From NCBI GenBank assembly GCA_020747065.1, contig JAGMVK010000008.1, positions 2,480,001 to 2,544,000 of the forward strand: a stretch of DNA of 64,000 nucleotides, written 5' to 3'. The position numbers and the translations under genes are program-made. Source of the DNA: Cadophora sp. MPI-SDFR-AT-0126. Lineage: Eukaryota > Ascomycota > Leotiomycetes > Helotiales > Ploettnerulaceae. The notes below the pieces were generated by a model. The model did no database searches and was not told the origin of the DNA. It was given only the letters and a program-made list of their open reading frames with translations. Below are positions 1 to 9,941 of this stretch, in pieces; the stretch's first letter is position 1, and every line of letters starts with the position of its first letter.

Positions 1-1030
1 TGTACGATCTTGATCAGAAGATCAGGTTTCTCATGAAATTCATGTCCCTGTGCCTCAGCCTTTTCACGAGAGCGCTTCCTACTTGCTGCTAGAAGTCTCG
101 ACAGATGTCTCTTCGTTTTCGTTGCGTAGCTGAACTCCTCCATCAGTTCGGCTCATACGGCTTGAGCTTGGCGAATTTGCTCGTCAGTCATCCTGTTGAC
201 TTCGCCGTTCTCGCTTCTAGGTATCGTCATTCCTGTAACACCACTGAAAAATCTGGGTCTCTTGAATGGGGTGATGTTGGGGATGTCGTCTGGGCGACGT
301 ACGATGTACAAGTTGCGGAGCGATGGTAACTTAGAGCATGAATGAGCTTCAGAAGTATGTTGAAAACCTTTTTCTGGTAGACCCCTTCGATAAGCCAGAT
401 TGGATACACAGCAAGACTGTCAAATCTGAAGCAGATGTCCGAGGTTATGTCTGGTACATCGTCTTCCTCGACCTTCTCCCTTGAGGAAGTGGTGGTGGAC
501 CGTTGACAGGGTATTCCCACCTTCCCCTATCCTTCATCTTCTTCTGCGCCAGAGCGGGGCCGAAGAGCTCAATGGGATCTTTGACGAAGACGATGTTCTT
601 TCCCCCAAGCACATTTTCTTGACTTTGTTGAACTATACTACGGAACCAATTTGTATCCTGGGAGACGCGGAGTTCGGATTGGAAAAAGGTTGAGGCAAGA
701 GCGGACAGTTGTTCTATTCTTTTAGTAAGCTAGGGCTCATGGAAGTACGACTCTTTGGAGCAAAGTAATTACCTTCGGATTGAGTCAAATGTAAGACGAA
801 TTGGGTAAAGAAAGGTTGAGGTCGACATCATAGTCAAAGCTTTCTACGTTTGCCTCTAATTTGCTAGCTGTCAAGATGACTCTATTTGTGTCATGATGAA
901 TTTCATGCCATGAAGCCAATCTGAGATCGTATGGGAGATTTTCAAAGCTCTTCGTTGAAGTAGAAACCTGTGGAGCCGAGCCTGATGTTATGTGCGATGC
1001 TCCTGGAGCTGCACCAGGGATTTGTGCCAT
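1..1030 (-). pseudogene. Decayed 2EXR-domain protein gene (continues past the window edge)
   Basis: The best start is the ATG at 1030. It opens a Ser/Thr-rich leader followed by a 2EXR-like motif (FENLPYDLRLASWHEIHHDTN), which resembles the intact gene at 45385. The frame ends at a TGA near 785. Further convincing coding text follows in other frames. One block at about 480-700 reads ...NIVFVKDPIELFGPALAQ and stops at a TAA after MYQT. A second block at about 160-345 reads KLPSLRNLYIVRRPDD and meets a TGA at about 160, after which the same frame continues with basic, helical text to base 1. At least two stops and two frame changes are needed to read the whole, and one GT-AG intron near 710-765 does not repair them. 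2EXR proteins have no known biochemical role. I read this as a pseudogene; a more complex intron structure is possible. Confidence 0.55.
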
Positions 1031-1836
1031 ACTTTCAGTGCGAGGGAGGAGGACTTTCTTGAGGGAGATTGTACAGAGAAAGAATAAAAGCGCGTAGCCG
1101 TCTAATTGTGAACAGCTTGAAGTGCTTGAATGCAAGGCGATCAGGTTCGAAAAGAGACCATCCTGACGAGAAATAATCACTCGCTTCTGAAGTCGCGCTA
1201 ACCTCGAGAAGTCATAATGGAGTTCGCCTCGAGAACTTTTGCGGTAAAGGACTTGCCTGACAGGTATTTCCAGGATATTCACCATAAAGACTTCTCTATG
1301 TCTTAATTATACTCTACAGAGTATAATTCACATGTTCTTGAACAATCCCTGCTTAACGCTGGACGACTTGTAAGTCGCGCCCTATTTTCAACAGCTTTTT
1401 GGCTATGCAACTTGACAAAATGAATTCTGTCATGATGGAATCACTCTCGATTGATCCGCCCCACGTAAACATGCGACATATTTCGTGACAAAGCTTTATT
1501 CAATAGGGTTTAAATCACCTCAGAAAACACCATAAACAGACCTCTTTCGCCTTTTCGTGATCACAGACCACCGACTTTGAATGTCAGTTACTACCCTTTT
1601 ACCTGGTTCTACGCCATGCATGCAACATGGGTGATTTCGACCGACCCAGTATGACGCACTCCCGGTTCTTCTCCAGAAAACTGATAAGGACAATTCGTTA
1701 CAACTCCTTGTCACATCATGTCTATAAACTCAATTCATTCCAAGACATCATAGCTACCTCTGTCAGAAGAGCATCCTGGTTATACTCTGGTACCAAGACA
1801 TCTTTCCGGAAGACAGAACTTCGTGGTTGCACTTGT

Positions 1837-2560
1837 TCATCGGGATCTCAGGATTATCCACCCTTTACTTTTTCTCGTCTCCATCTCACTGTCCCTCGGC
1901 CATGAGACGATTTGAAGCTCCAGACATGGTGATGCTATATGTTCCTCCCAAATTTTCTGAATGGTTCGTCTCTTAGTGCTCGCAATCCCAAACCGGGCCG
2001 CATCGGTGACATTTAGAGTCTTCCTCGTGTCGCACTCCTTTCCATCCTTGTGATGGACTGGCTCTGTCCTGCAGACAAACTTTACAAAATGGGCAGATTC
2101 TAACGCAGCCATGAAAGTGCCTCCTTCGAAGTCGACGACTACATAGATGATCTTGAGGTGAGGTAAGCCAGATATTGCCTTGACAATGTCCTCGAGTGTC
2201 CGATCATCTCTATCCATATTGCGCGTGATGAAGCAAACGTTTCGTAGAGAGATTGCAATGGCTTCTGATCTTCTCCGAGAAGCCCATGTTACTTTCGGAG
2301 CTTGATCCTTTCTGGTCAAATTGTATGCCTTTGTCCAGAGAGCCTGATTTTCATCGGTCCGGTTCCATCTCAAAAGACTGGCGGCATCCCTGAGATAGCT
2401 TCGACGAGCATCAATCTCTTGGCTCAGCGGTTTCATGAATGCAAGCAGATCTGTCATGAAGAGTATGTTCTTGGATTCTTGGAATGCACTCCTGACCAAT
2501 TGAGTTTGGAAGAAGGATTTTAGAAAACCCGGAGTCTTCTTGGCCTCAGGAGCCAGAAAT
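1837..2560 (-). pseudogene. C-terminal part of a 2EXR-like protein, N-terminus missing
   Basis: An open frame of about 240 codons runs from a possible acceptor (TTAG, near 2570) to a stop at 1837. It has no ATG near its beginning; the text starts ...LVFLAPEAKKTPGFLKSFF. The segment EDIVKAISGLPHLKIIYVVVDFE is like the 'distance to conserved strand' segment found downstream of the 2EXR box in such proteins. No 2EXR box is visible in the 400 bases upstream. It is therefore a 5'-truncated copy or a gene whose first exon I cannot find. It lies beside the other decayed 2EXR locus, in the same orientation. Confidence 0.4.
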
Positions 2561-2569
2561 ACCAGAGCT

Positions 2570-2928
2570 AATTAATTACAATAGTCCATTTGAATCAAAC
2601 AGATGCGCTAATGTCCCTTCAAGCCTCAATCGTAGTGCAACTTTATCATCAACAATCAGCATTGATTCATCTTTTCATCAATTCTTGAAGATCTTAGCAT
2701 CGAGTTGATATACACCAAAGAGAAGATGCCGGAAAATTCACAGCTGAGTAACAAGCTACTGAAGGTACGTGAAGCAAAACTCGAGACCACAGCAGCCCTT
2801 CTCGAGTGATATAGCACGAAGTTGAAAAATCCACGAGCGTAGCTTGAAGAAAAAAAATTCAGACTAACTGTCCCCGTTTACAGCCAATGATAGCTTCGAC
2901 GAACAGAAAGATAGGATCATGAGTCCAT
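2570..2928. other. Intergenic, no gene seen
   Basis: About 360 bases between the truncated 2EXR-like frame and the stop of the amidohydrolase gene. No open frame with a start and no RNA gene is visible. Confidence 0.5.
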
Positions 2929-4551
2929 CTAATATCCGTTGCCTTCCCCTCGCAATACGTTGGCGGTCTGTGACTTCCCCAGCTTAATCCCCCCAAACTC
3001 GTCTCCTAGCACTGGCCACTCAGTCTCCGCCCAGATTCTCTGAATTCTTTCTGCACTGGGTAAGAAATTTTCCTTTACACTGTCCCAATCAACTACCAGT
3101 TTCCCACTCTTCTTCTTGAACTTCCCATCAACCATCACATGCTCGATGTCCCCAACATTTGAATGTAGAATGATTGCCGCGACCGGGTCTTTCCAGCCAA
3201 GCATGTTTGGAGAATCTCCATTGAAGACAACCAGGTCAGCCTTGGCGCCAGGTTCTATGATACCCAGATCGTCACGGCGTAACGCCATGGCACCATTCCG
3301 TGTTGCGAGGATAAATGCTTGGTTGACACTCGTTGGATTATTCACGGGGCATCTCGAGTCCACAAGCACTTTGCGATAAAGTCGAAGACGTGTTTCTTGC
3401 AGCCAGAACCGAGCTTGAAGAACAATGTCGGATGAAAATGTGAAATGGGTGTCCACTCCAAGCGCTGCTTGATCTTGGATAGTATGGCTGCGATCATGAT
3501 CGTGTCCATAATGATGCTCGGACTCTGGAGTGATGGAGATGAAATGATTATGCTTTCTTAGCAATTCAATATCGGCTTCGGTCAATCCCGATGCGTGGGA
3601 AAAAACGATTGGAATATTCGTGTCCAGTGCTGAATATGAGTCAAGAAGCTCAACGGAATTGGACGCTAGTAGTATCAGCTCGCGAATTAAAACTTCGTAC
3701 CTCCGAAGATTACGTACCTTTATATGGAGCTCCAACATAGTGAGTCGTGATGACCGAAAGATCCAGATCCCTTCATTGTCAGTAATGTAATGTCGCAAGT
3801 TAAGAGACATACTTGGCAAGCTTTAATGCCCTTTCGACTTCGGTAGCTGGTGCACTATCGAATCTATCATATGCCAGTCCGATCTCAGTTGCCGACCCCT
3901 TCAGCAACCCTCCTTCATCTTTGGCCAGCTCCTCCAAGTTATGAAACTGGTCATCGATACTGAACGTGGCCCCAATGTCATGGACGACATACGACCACCA
4001 CACTCTTGCACCACTGTCAATGCTCGCCTGTAGTCCTGCCTTGGAGGTCTCTTTCGACCATGTATGACTGGCATGATCCAACATCGACGTCACACCAGCA
4101 TTCAACGACTCATAGATCGAAGTCAGCTGGCCAATATATACATCTTCGGCCGTGAAAACTTTGGATGCCTTGCCCAAGTCTCCATAACGAAGGAAATACT
4201 CAACAAGAGTCGTATTGGCGCCGAGAGTCTTGTACGCTGTCTGCCAACCGTGTCGATGCGTATCGATGAAGCCGGGTGAGATGATCTTGCCCTCCATGTT
4301 GATCACTTCTGCTCTGGCAAGTATCTCAGGAGGCGGGGTTTCCCCAATTGAAATTATGCGATCATTTTGGATCAAGATGGATGAGTCGCGAAGCACTTCA
4401 ACAGAATCTGATGTTCTACTGTATGTTACGATAGTTCCTCCACGAAGAAAAACTGTTGAGCCATGTTTAGTCTCCGTAGTGTCGGCTAAGTCGGAGGTTT
4501 AACTGTCAGCAACAAAACAAACATGACGCGCCATAAAAACTTACCCGGCAT
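2929..4551 (-). CDS. Amidohydrolase, ATZ/TRZ / cytosine-guanine deaminase-like
   Basis: This is a predicted metal-dependent hydrolase or deaminase of 489 residues. Four exons fit without a break: 4545-4551, 3813-4485, 3718-3770 and 2929-3665, totalling 1,470 nt. The first exon is only seven bases (ATG CCG G) and is joined across a 59-nt intron. The N-terminal strand FLRGGTIVTYS is followed by the metal-binding H-x-H in GFIDTHRHGW. Exon 3 supplies TTHYVGAPYK, then come FSHASGL and the Asp-containing SSDIV after LGVDTHFTF. The C-terminal part, GIIEPGAKADLVVFNGDSP, is typical of the subtilase-like amidohydrolase fold, in which the composite domain re-forms. Family members act on triazines, cytosine, guanine or thioadenosine; the substrate cannot be read from sequence. 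It is divergent from the broken decarboxylase gene at 5686. Confidence 0.85.
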
Positions 4552-5685
4552 GGTCTTCGAGTGATAATAAAGAGGCCCAATTCTGCAGTTGCTCTGTGTC
4601 GGAACCCAATGGACAGGAGCTGTCAATACGAAAACGCCGATTATCCTGGCGTACTAGTTTCTGTTATGGAATGTGTAAAGATGAGAATTTGGTATGCATG
4701 ATTATTATTGCTACGGGGGGAATTAGGTCTACTAAAACTACTTAGCTTCTCTGTCGAAATGTTCGCTAAGCTAGCTTTATTGAACTAGCTTCTTTCAACG
4801 CGGGCCTCGGCAGTATAATAACCAAGTCCGAAGACCGAACATTAAATGGACTAGGAAAAGTAAATCCCACATGGCCGGAGGACCGACACTGAAGGTCTGG
4901 TGTTTAGTCACTTACCAAATTGCTTATAATACTCTCAGGGACTCTGCTTCGGACCGATATAATGTTGAGTTTCTTTCAGCTACCCGGCAGCTCCTATTAG
5001 TGCGAGTATCATAGATTCAACACCAATCATCTGACATTAGAACTGAACTTAGTGTTTGACATTTCCGAGCGATTGCGGGGGTGGGGGAGGTTTCGTCTGG
5101 GTTTGAGTACGACTTTTACTTTGTACAAGGGGAAAATAATGTAAATTCGCTATCTGTGCACTCTTCTGATGTCTTATTTATTCAGGAAATAAAAGTTTAC
5201 GATCTAGAGACCTGATTCGTCTATGTCCCCGCTTACATGGAAATCAGTAGAAGCCGCATAGACAGCGAATGTACATTATTTACCACCTGTACCAAGTAGT
5301 TCTTGAGGATTGATAGACGTCTGCTTGGCATTGTTTTGTTAGCTTAACTCAAGGTGGGTCGAAGTTACCCCCCCAAGAATCTCAAGGTTGGATTTGATTT
5401 TCGGCCTACATTCGAAAAGAAGCAAATTGAGTCGAAAGAATTCCATCAATAGTTAAGGCTGATTGTTCTTTGCGGTCGAGCAGACGGTTGTGAGGAAATG
5501 GGGGGTTTCGGGCGTGATGTGGATAGTGTGTGGGATTAGCGTGTGGGTCTAGCGCCAAGAAGGGGGGGGGGGGTAATTAAAAGGGACTATTCCATCAGCA
5601 TGAGGATTATAAGCATTGGTTTGAGAGAGAAAGTTTTACCAGGACGACTTTGAGAATTTGTCAAGGTTCAGAGACCTGAGACAAG
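4552..5685. other. Divergent intergenic region with a 12-base G run
   Basis: About 1.1 kb between two divergently oriented amidohydrolase-superfamily genes, so it should hold both promoters. A run of 12 G lies at 5562-5573. No open frame of note is present. Confidence 0.6.
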
Positions 5686-6687
5686 ATGACCGAAGTCAAG
5701 GTTGACATCCATACACATTTCTAGCCACCCTTTTATAGGGAAGCGTGTTTGAAAAAGGGCCATGAAAAGCCAGATGGGATGCCTGCCGTACCGGTAATTG
5801 TGGCCTAAAATGCATACAAAAAAGCAATTATCTTATGAGAAACCAGGAGTGGGGGGTAGAAGCTCAACTGGAGCTCATGCGAGAAAACTCCATCACCAAA
5901 TCCATCCTGAGCATCAGCTCACCCGGCGTGCATCTCAGTCCTGACGATACCGAGTTCAATGAACAGTTGTCAAACAATGCAACGATTTTGCCAGAGACCT
6001 CGCGCGTAGATACCCGTCCAAGTTCGGTTTCTGGGCATCACTGCCGCTTCCGGACGTTGGAAGGAGCCTTGACGAGATCACCAGAGCGCTCGATGGCATG
6101 AAAGCCGTATGATTCGCAATGGAGACAAATCATCATGGAGTTTACCTCGGAGGCTCTTCATTGGATGCTGTATTTCGCAAGTTGAACCAAGTGAAGGCCA
6201 AGGTCTTCATCCATCCTACAACTACTTGCTTTCAACACAACAACGACTCCGGAGTCCACATCCACACGCCAGTCACCTTCCTACCACGATATCTAAATCC
6301 GATGATGGAATTTATGTTCGATACGGCACGCGCTCTTATCAACCTCTTCGCATCTGGAACTATTGCACGCTGTCAGGATATCACGTTTGTTGTGCCTCAT
6401 GCTGGGGGTGCTCTGCCGCCGATCCTGCAGCGCTTCTGTTCGTTTTCCACGATGATCATTCCATCCGAATTGGATCTGAGTCTGGGAGCTGTTAAGAAGA
6501 CGTTGAGCGAGCAATTTTATTTTGACCTCGCGGGGTCTCCGATTCCTGATCAGATTCATGGCCTGCTGAGGAATGTGGGACCGGAAAGACTGCTCTATGG
6601 CAGTGATTACCCACTCCAGCGCGGGTTGTGGCGGGCTTGGCAGGTCTGATGAATGCTGGGTTGAAGGAGGGTACTTGTGGATTCTAG
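5686..6687 (+). pseudogene. Broken ACMSD-like amidohydrolase-2 decarboxylase
   Basis: The reading starts at ATG 5686 with the metal-binding HTH motif (MTEVKVDIHTHF). It is stopped at codon 13 by TAG (5722-5724), but the same frame continues with PPFYREACLKKGHEKPDGMP. A clean GT-AG intron (5794-5846) joins to EWGVEAQLELM...SISSPGVHLSPDD. The frame then shifts near 5965 and continues as NDFARDLARRYPSKFGFWASLPLPD. A TGA at 6110-6112 precedes FAMETNHHG. The later motifs are FIHPTT and VPHAGGALP, then LLYGSDYPL. A last frame shift near 6620-6637 is needed to read LAGLMNAGLKEGTCGF to TAG 6685. The family includes aminocarboxymuconate-semialdehyde, 6-methylsalicylate and dihydroxybenzoate decarboxylases. 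Four independent lesions make loss of function very likely. Confidence 0.85.
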
Positions 6688-6921
6688 TGTAAGAGAGACG
6701 ATATATACTGGAAACGCAAGGAGATTGTAGAGAAAGAGATGTGAATTGTCATAGCATTGTTCAACACACCTTTTCTGCACCAACCCTCCTTTCATTGCCT
6801 TCAATGAGACTTAAATTAGACTTGGAGCCATGTGATGAATTACAACGATCGGCTCACAAGAAAGACTTCTAGATATCTGCCCCACACTGGAACAAAAATT
6901 TGATATTTCCCATAACAGCCT

Positions 6922-7338
6922 TCATTCAAGTCCAAACTTAGCCCTAATTCCACCACAGATTGATTGCAGCTCCTCCACCGTTTTGCATTCTGCGTAAACA
7001 TAACGATCAGGACGGACAATAACGAAAGTCATCCCATGGACTTCTTTCTTGATACGATGCATATCGTAGAGCTTAGGTGCGGGCCGACCTTTGCATTGCA
7101 TCTTATCAGCCGCCAACTCCTCGCCTGTCGCAAGCCTGTATACATCGTCTCCCACATCCATGCCAGCACCATTGACATCAGAGTCTTGAACAATGAATGT
7201 TGCTTCGTCTTCTCGCAGGAATCCCCTTGAAAGCTCATGGATCCCGAGGATCGCTTTTCTGAATGTCGGTAGGTCTACAGGAGTCGTCAACAGAACAACA
7301 ACTTGGAACATGGCCTTTTTGCTGAGACTGAAAATCAC
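6922..7338 (-). pseudogene. Orphan C-terminal domain of a phenol 2-monooxygenase-like flavoprotein
   Basis: The frame of about 138 codons begins without a clear ATG; an ATG lies ten codons in, at MFQVVVLL. It matches the thioredoxin-like C-terminal dimerisation domain of phenol hydroxylase-type FAD monooxygenases: FQVVVLL near the start and, near the end, LYDMHRIKKEVHGMTFVIVRPDRYVYAECKTVEEL in the position of the usual vvRPDgYV strand. The FAD-binding GxGxxG and DG motifs that should precede it are absent from the next 330 bases, after which the transposon begins. The domain alone is not expected to be catalytic, so I call it a remnant. It faces the broken decarboxylase gene tail to tail. Confidence 0.6.
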
Positions 7339-7675
7339 ATCATCTGTTTTGTGACATGCTGGGCGCGGCAGTTGAGCAGAGATCGAAGGATGTGATTGAC
7401 GCTGAATCTACCCTGCCATCAATACATCATTGTTGCCACGTGTGTTACGTGACTAAGCGCTGATTCGCGGCCCTGCGCTGCCAGGAATGAGTCAGCCGTG
7501 CAATGCCAACAATCGCCGTCTCAACATTCTCATCGACATTACTTATATTGGTGAAGGCTGAAGGTCGGGAATCGGTCTAGTCACATGACACATCGCTTAG
7601 TCTTGTCCTTTAGGTGGGGCTCCGAATCTTCTAGCGAGTGCGGAGGGGAAGCCGATTTTGTAACCGACCTCTAAT
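7339..7675. other. Gap between the monooxygenase remnant and the transposon
   Basis: About 340 bases with no gene seen. The missing part of the monooxygenase gene would have been expected here. Confidence 0.5.
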
Positions 7676-7709
7676 GCCCCGCGGGAAGTGGCAGATTTGG
7701 GGGCACGTG
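7676..7709 (+). repeat. Left terminal inverted repeat of the Tc1/mariner element
   Basis: It shares GCGGGAA(G/A)TGGCAGATTTG and the following GGGCACGTG with the reverse complement of 9158-9192. Differences are G/A changes and a C-run length difference at the outer end. Confidence 0.85.
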
Positions 7710-7800
7710 CGCCCTCACCACTTCAAGGCTCAGAACACTCAAAAACATTGAATTATAAGACTATCTACATACAAAAAAATGTACTCAAATGCAAGGTACC

Positions 7801-9087
7801 TTAATAATGTGTCATCTGTCCATTCCTTCTGTAGCATTCATGAAATCGAGCTGTATAACTGTCATATAATTGCCGAATCGTCTCTTGAGGTACCTCTTCG
7901 TGGAAGATCTTTTCAAACCTTTCGAGACCAACTTCAGGAGTATCAGAATATCGAGCATGAAAGCGTCTCTTATAGACCGAAGCCATAGTCTCGAGAACAG
8001 AGAAATCGGGAGACTTTCCGGGTAATGAAATGACCTTAAAATCGTTCTTTTTACACCAAGATTTAACCGCATTCGAGGTATGGGCCGAATCCGCGTCTTG
8101 AATCAACGTAAGACCTTGACGTTGCCACTCGGGATCAGCTTGAAGAGCTTTGAGAATCTCGATATACGGCTTCGTAGTCATTTTTCCGACTCGATTTGGA
8201 ACCTCGTATCGAATTGTCTTCTTGAAATTAAAGCCGATAACAACGAAGATATTTACAAGAGGAATATGTTCGTCTTGTCGAGCCTTTTCTTTCTCTTCTT
8301 TCGACGTAATTCCTTCCTTCAATTGAACGTTCATTCGATGAAATCGGTACTCCTTCGTTGCCGGTCTTTTGACGTTTTTTGTAGTCTCGATTTCAATTCC
8401 GAAGTGAAATTCGTCACAAAAAGCGCAATCTTTCCAATTCACGGAATGCGGTTGAAGAGGCAATTGAAGATTAATCCAATTAATTCGATTCTTAGCTTGA
8501 TCTCTCGATAATTCCTTTTCCTCTTCTCGTCGAAAGCTCCCAAGTTTAAAGTCTCGTTTGCACTACAATTGAATAGTCCGAGACTCGACGTCACGTAACT
8601 TTCCGTTGTCGTGAAGTGTTTGAGGTAAAGGCTCTCCAGTTGCGGCTTCAAAAACGTCTTGCCACGGCTTACTACGTAGCCTAATTGAAATACTCTCGTC
8701 GGTCAAATAATCGTATATCGATTGTGTTTGTTGATAGGTAATACTCCGAAGTGGAGCACGAGGATCAGGCTCTTGAGGCTCGAGAGTGTGATTCAGCATT
8801 CGTACCTCTCCCGACTTCAAAATCTCTGTTTGTCGACGTGGAGAAACACCTGTAATGTCTCGTACTTCATCTTGAAGAATAGTGACACCTTTTAACTACG
8901 CAATCTCTCGACAAAAGAAGACGCCAGCGCGTTGAGGGGTTGTGTGATGGCCAGACGCGTTTGAGAGTACTGGCGGAGGAGTTACGTGTTTTGCACGTGA
9001 AGGACGTATTCTTTTAGGTGTAGAAACAACAACTGTAGAGGTTTAACAAGCTACATCGGAATATTTGATTCTGCGATCAGGAGGCAT
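7801..9087 (-). pseudogene. Tc1/mariner DDE transposase with three nonsense codons
   Basis: One continuous frame of 429 codons runs from ATG 9087 (MPPDRRIKYS) to the stop at 7801. It is interrupted by TAA at 9043-9045, TAG at 8896-8898 and TAG at 8563-8565. The N-terminal half carries the helix-turn-helix region (DITGVSPRRQTEIL). The C-terminal half carries the DDE catalytic core: CDEFHFG (first Asp), LIQDADSAHTS (second Asp) and SPDFSVLE (Glu). No frame shift is seen. All three stops are one C-to-T change from CAA or CAG, as fungal repeat-induced point mutation would produce; any TAA or TAG can be so derived, so this is suggestive only. Confidence 0.85.
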
Positions 9088-9157
9088 TGTGGCGCATTAA
9101 TTGTACAGGTAAATAGGTGTAAAAGTGGAAGGTTTCAATGTTATTTGATGATGGTGG

Positions 9158-9192
9158 CACGTGCCCTCAAATCTGCCATTTCCCGCGGGGGC
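9158..9192 (-). repeat. Right terminal inverted repeat of the Tc1/mariner element
   Basis: Reverse-complement partner of 7676-7709, including the CACGTG at its inner end and the CCCGCGGGGGC at its outer end. Confidence 0.85.
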
Positions 9193-9305
9193 CGACAGCC
9201 GACTGTACTGTTAGATAACCGCATCCAAGTCGAGAAATTCAAACACATCTAAAACCTACCCACAGGTCTCAAGGTCAACCATAATACACGGACATGATCC
9301 TCCTG

Positions 9306-9590
9306 CTAACCATCAACTGCAACTTCCTTCCATGTATGCGGGTAGCAATCAGATTCATTTCCTGACCGTCGTAGATCCACAATATATGGAAATATCAACG
9401 GGAGGCAGACTTTCTCAGCCATAAATTTTCTGCAACCAGCGAAGCAATGATCTGGATTGGTAACGTCACACACTCGCGATGGCTTGCGAGGCTGAAACCC
9501 CCATTTCGAGTACTGGTCCGCAACGATGACCCTCTGCGGCAAGGCAGGGAAGTTGCAGCGCACGTAGTCGCCGACATTCTATTCTCCGAA
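9306..9590 (-). CDS. Unrecognised short Cys-containing frame
   Basis: A frame of about 85 to 94 codons ends at 9306. It contains five cysteines (VRCNFP, SRVCDVTNPDHC, FAGCRKF, EKVCLPL, SDCYPH). Upstream it can be extended to an apparent acceptor (GAATAG, about 9580), reading NVGDYVRCNFPALPQ. No start codon or signal peptide is evident, so it would be a terminal exon or a remnant. I do not recognise a family. It lies between the transposon and the FAD monooxygenase gene, so it may be a fragment of a gene cut by rearrangement. Confidence 0.25.
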
Positions 9591-9941
9591 CTTTCTTGTT
9601 CCTAGTGCAATCTGACTTGACCGTTGCCGAGACCCGAACCCCGACTTACGACTCCTGAGAACCTTGTCGGTATTGTTGACCACGCGGCGGTGATCTGCTT
9701 TTGAGGGCTACGTGAACGATACACGACTTCTGTCTTTGTCACCGTGTACCCAATTCATGGACACTTGATATGGGTAAGCACGGCCTTAGGTCCACCGCAT
9801 CATAGGTTTACAGTGACCCAAATATAGAACCGAGGTCTGACGCCGTTTGTCATCTGTGCCTCCAGAAGCTTGTATGCTAGCTCGCAGTCGTGCTTTCGGG
9901 TTATTCTTCGATACAATCATTTCCAGCCCTTGATACCAAAA

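Larger units (their letters stand above)
7676..9192 (-). mobile_element. Tc1/mariner-type DNA transposon, non-autonomous by mutation
   Basis: The element is about 1.5 kb and is bounded by inverted repeats of about 34 bp. The left copy (7676-7709) runs from GCCCCGCGGGAAGTGGCAG to the CACGTG. The right copy (9158-9192) begins at the same CACGTG and is its near-perfect reverse complement, with only a few differences. A single transposase gene fills the interior on the minus strand. The expected TA target duplication is not obvious at the ends, so the exact outer borders are uncertain by a few bases. Confidence 0.85.
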
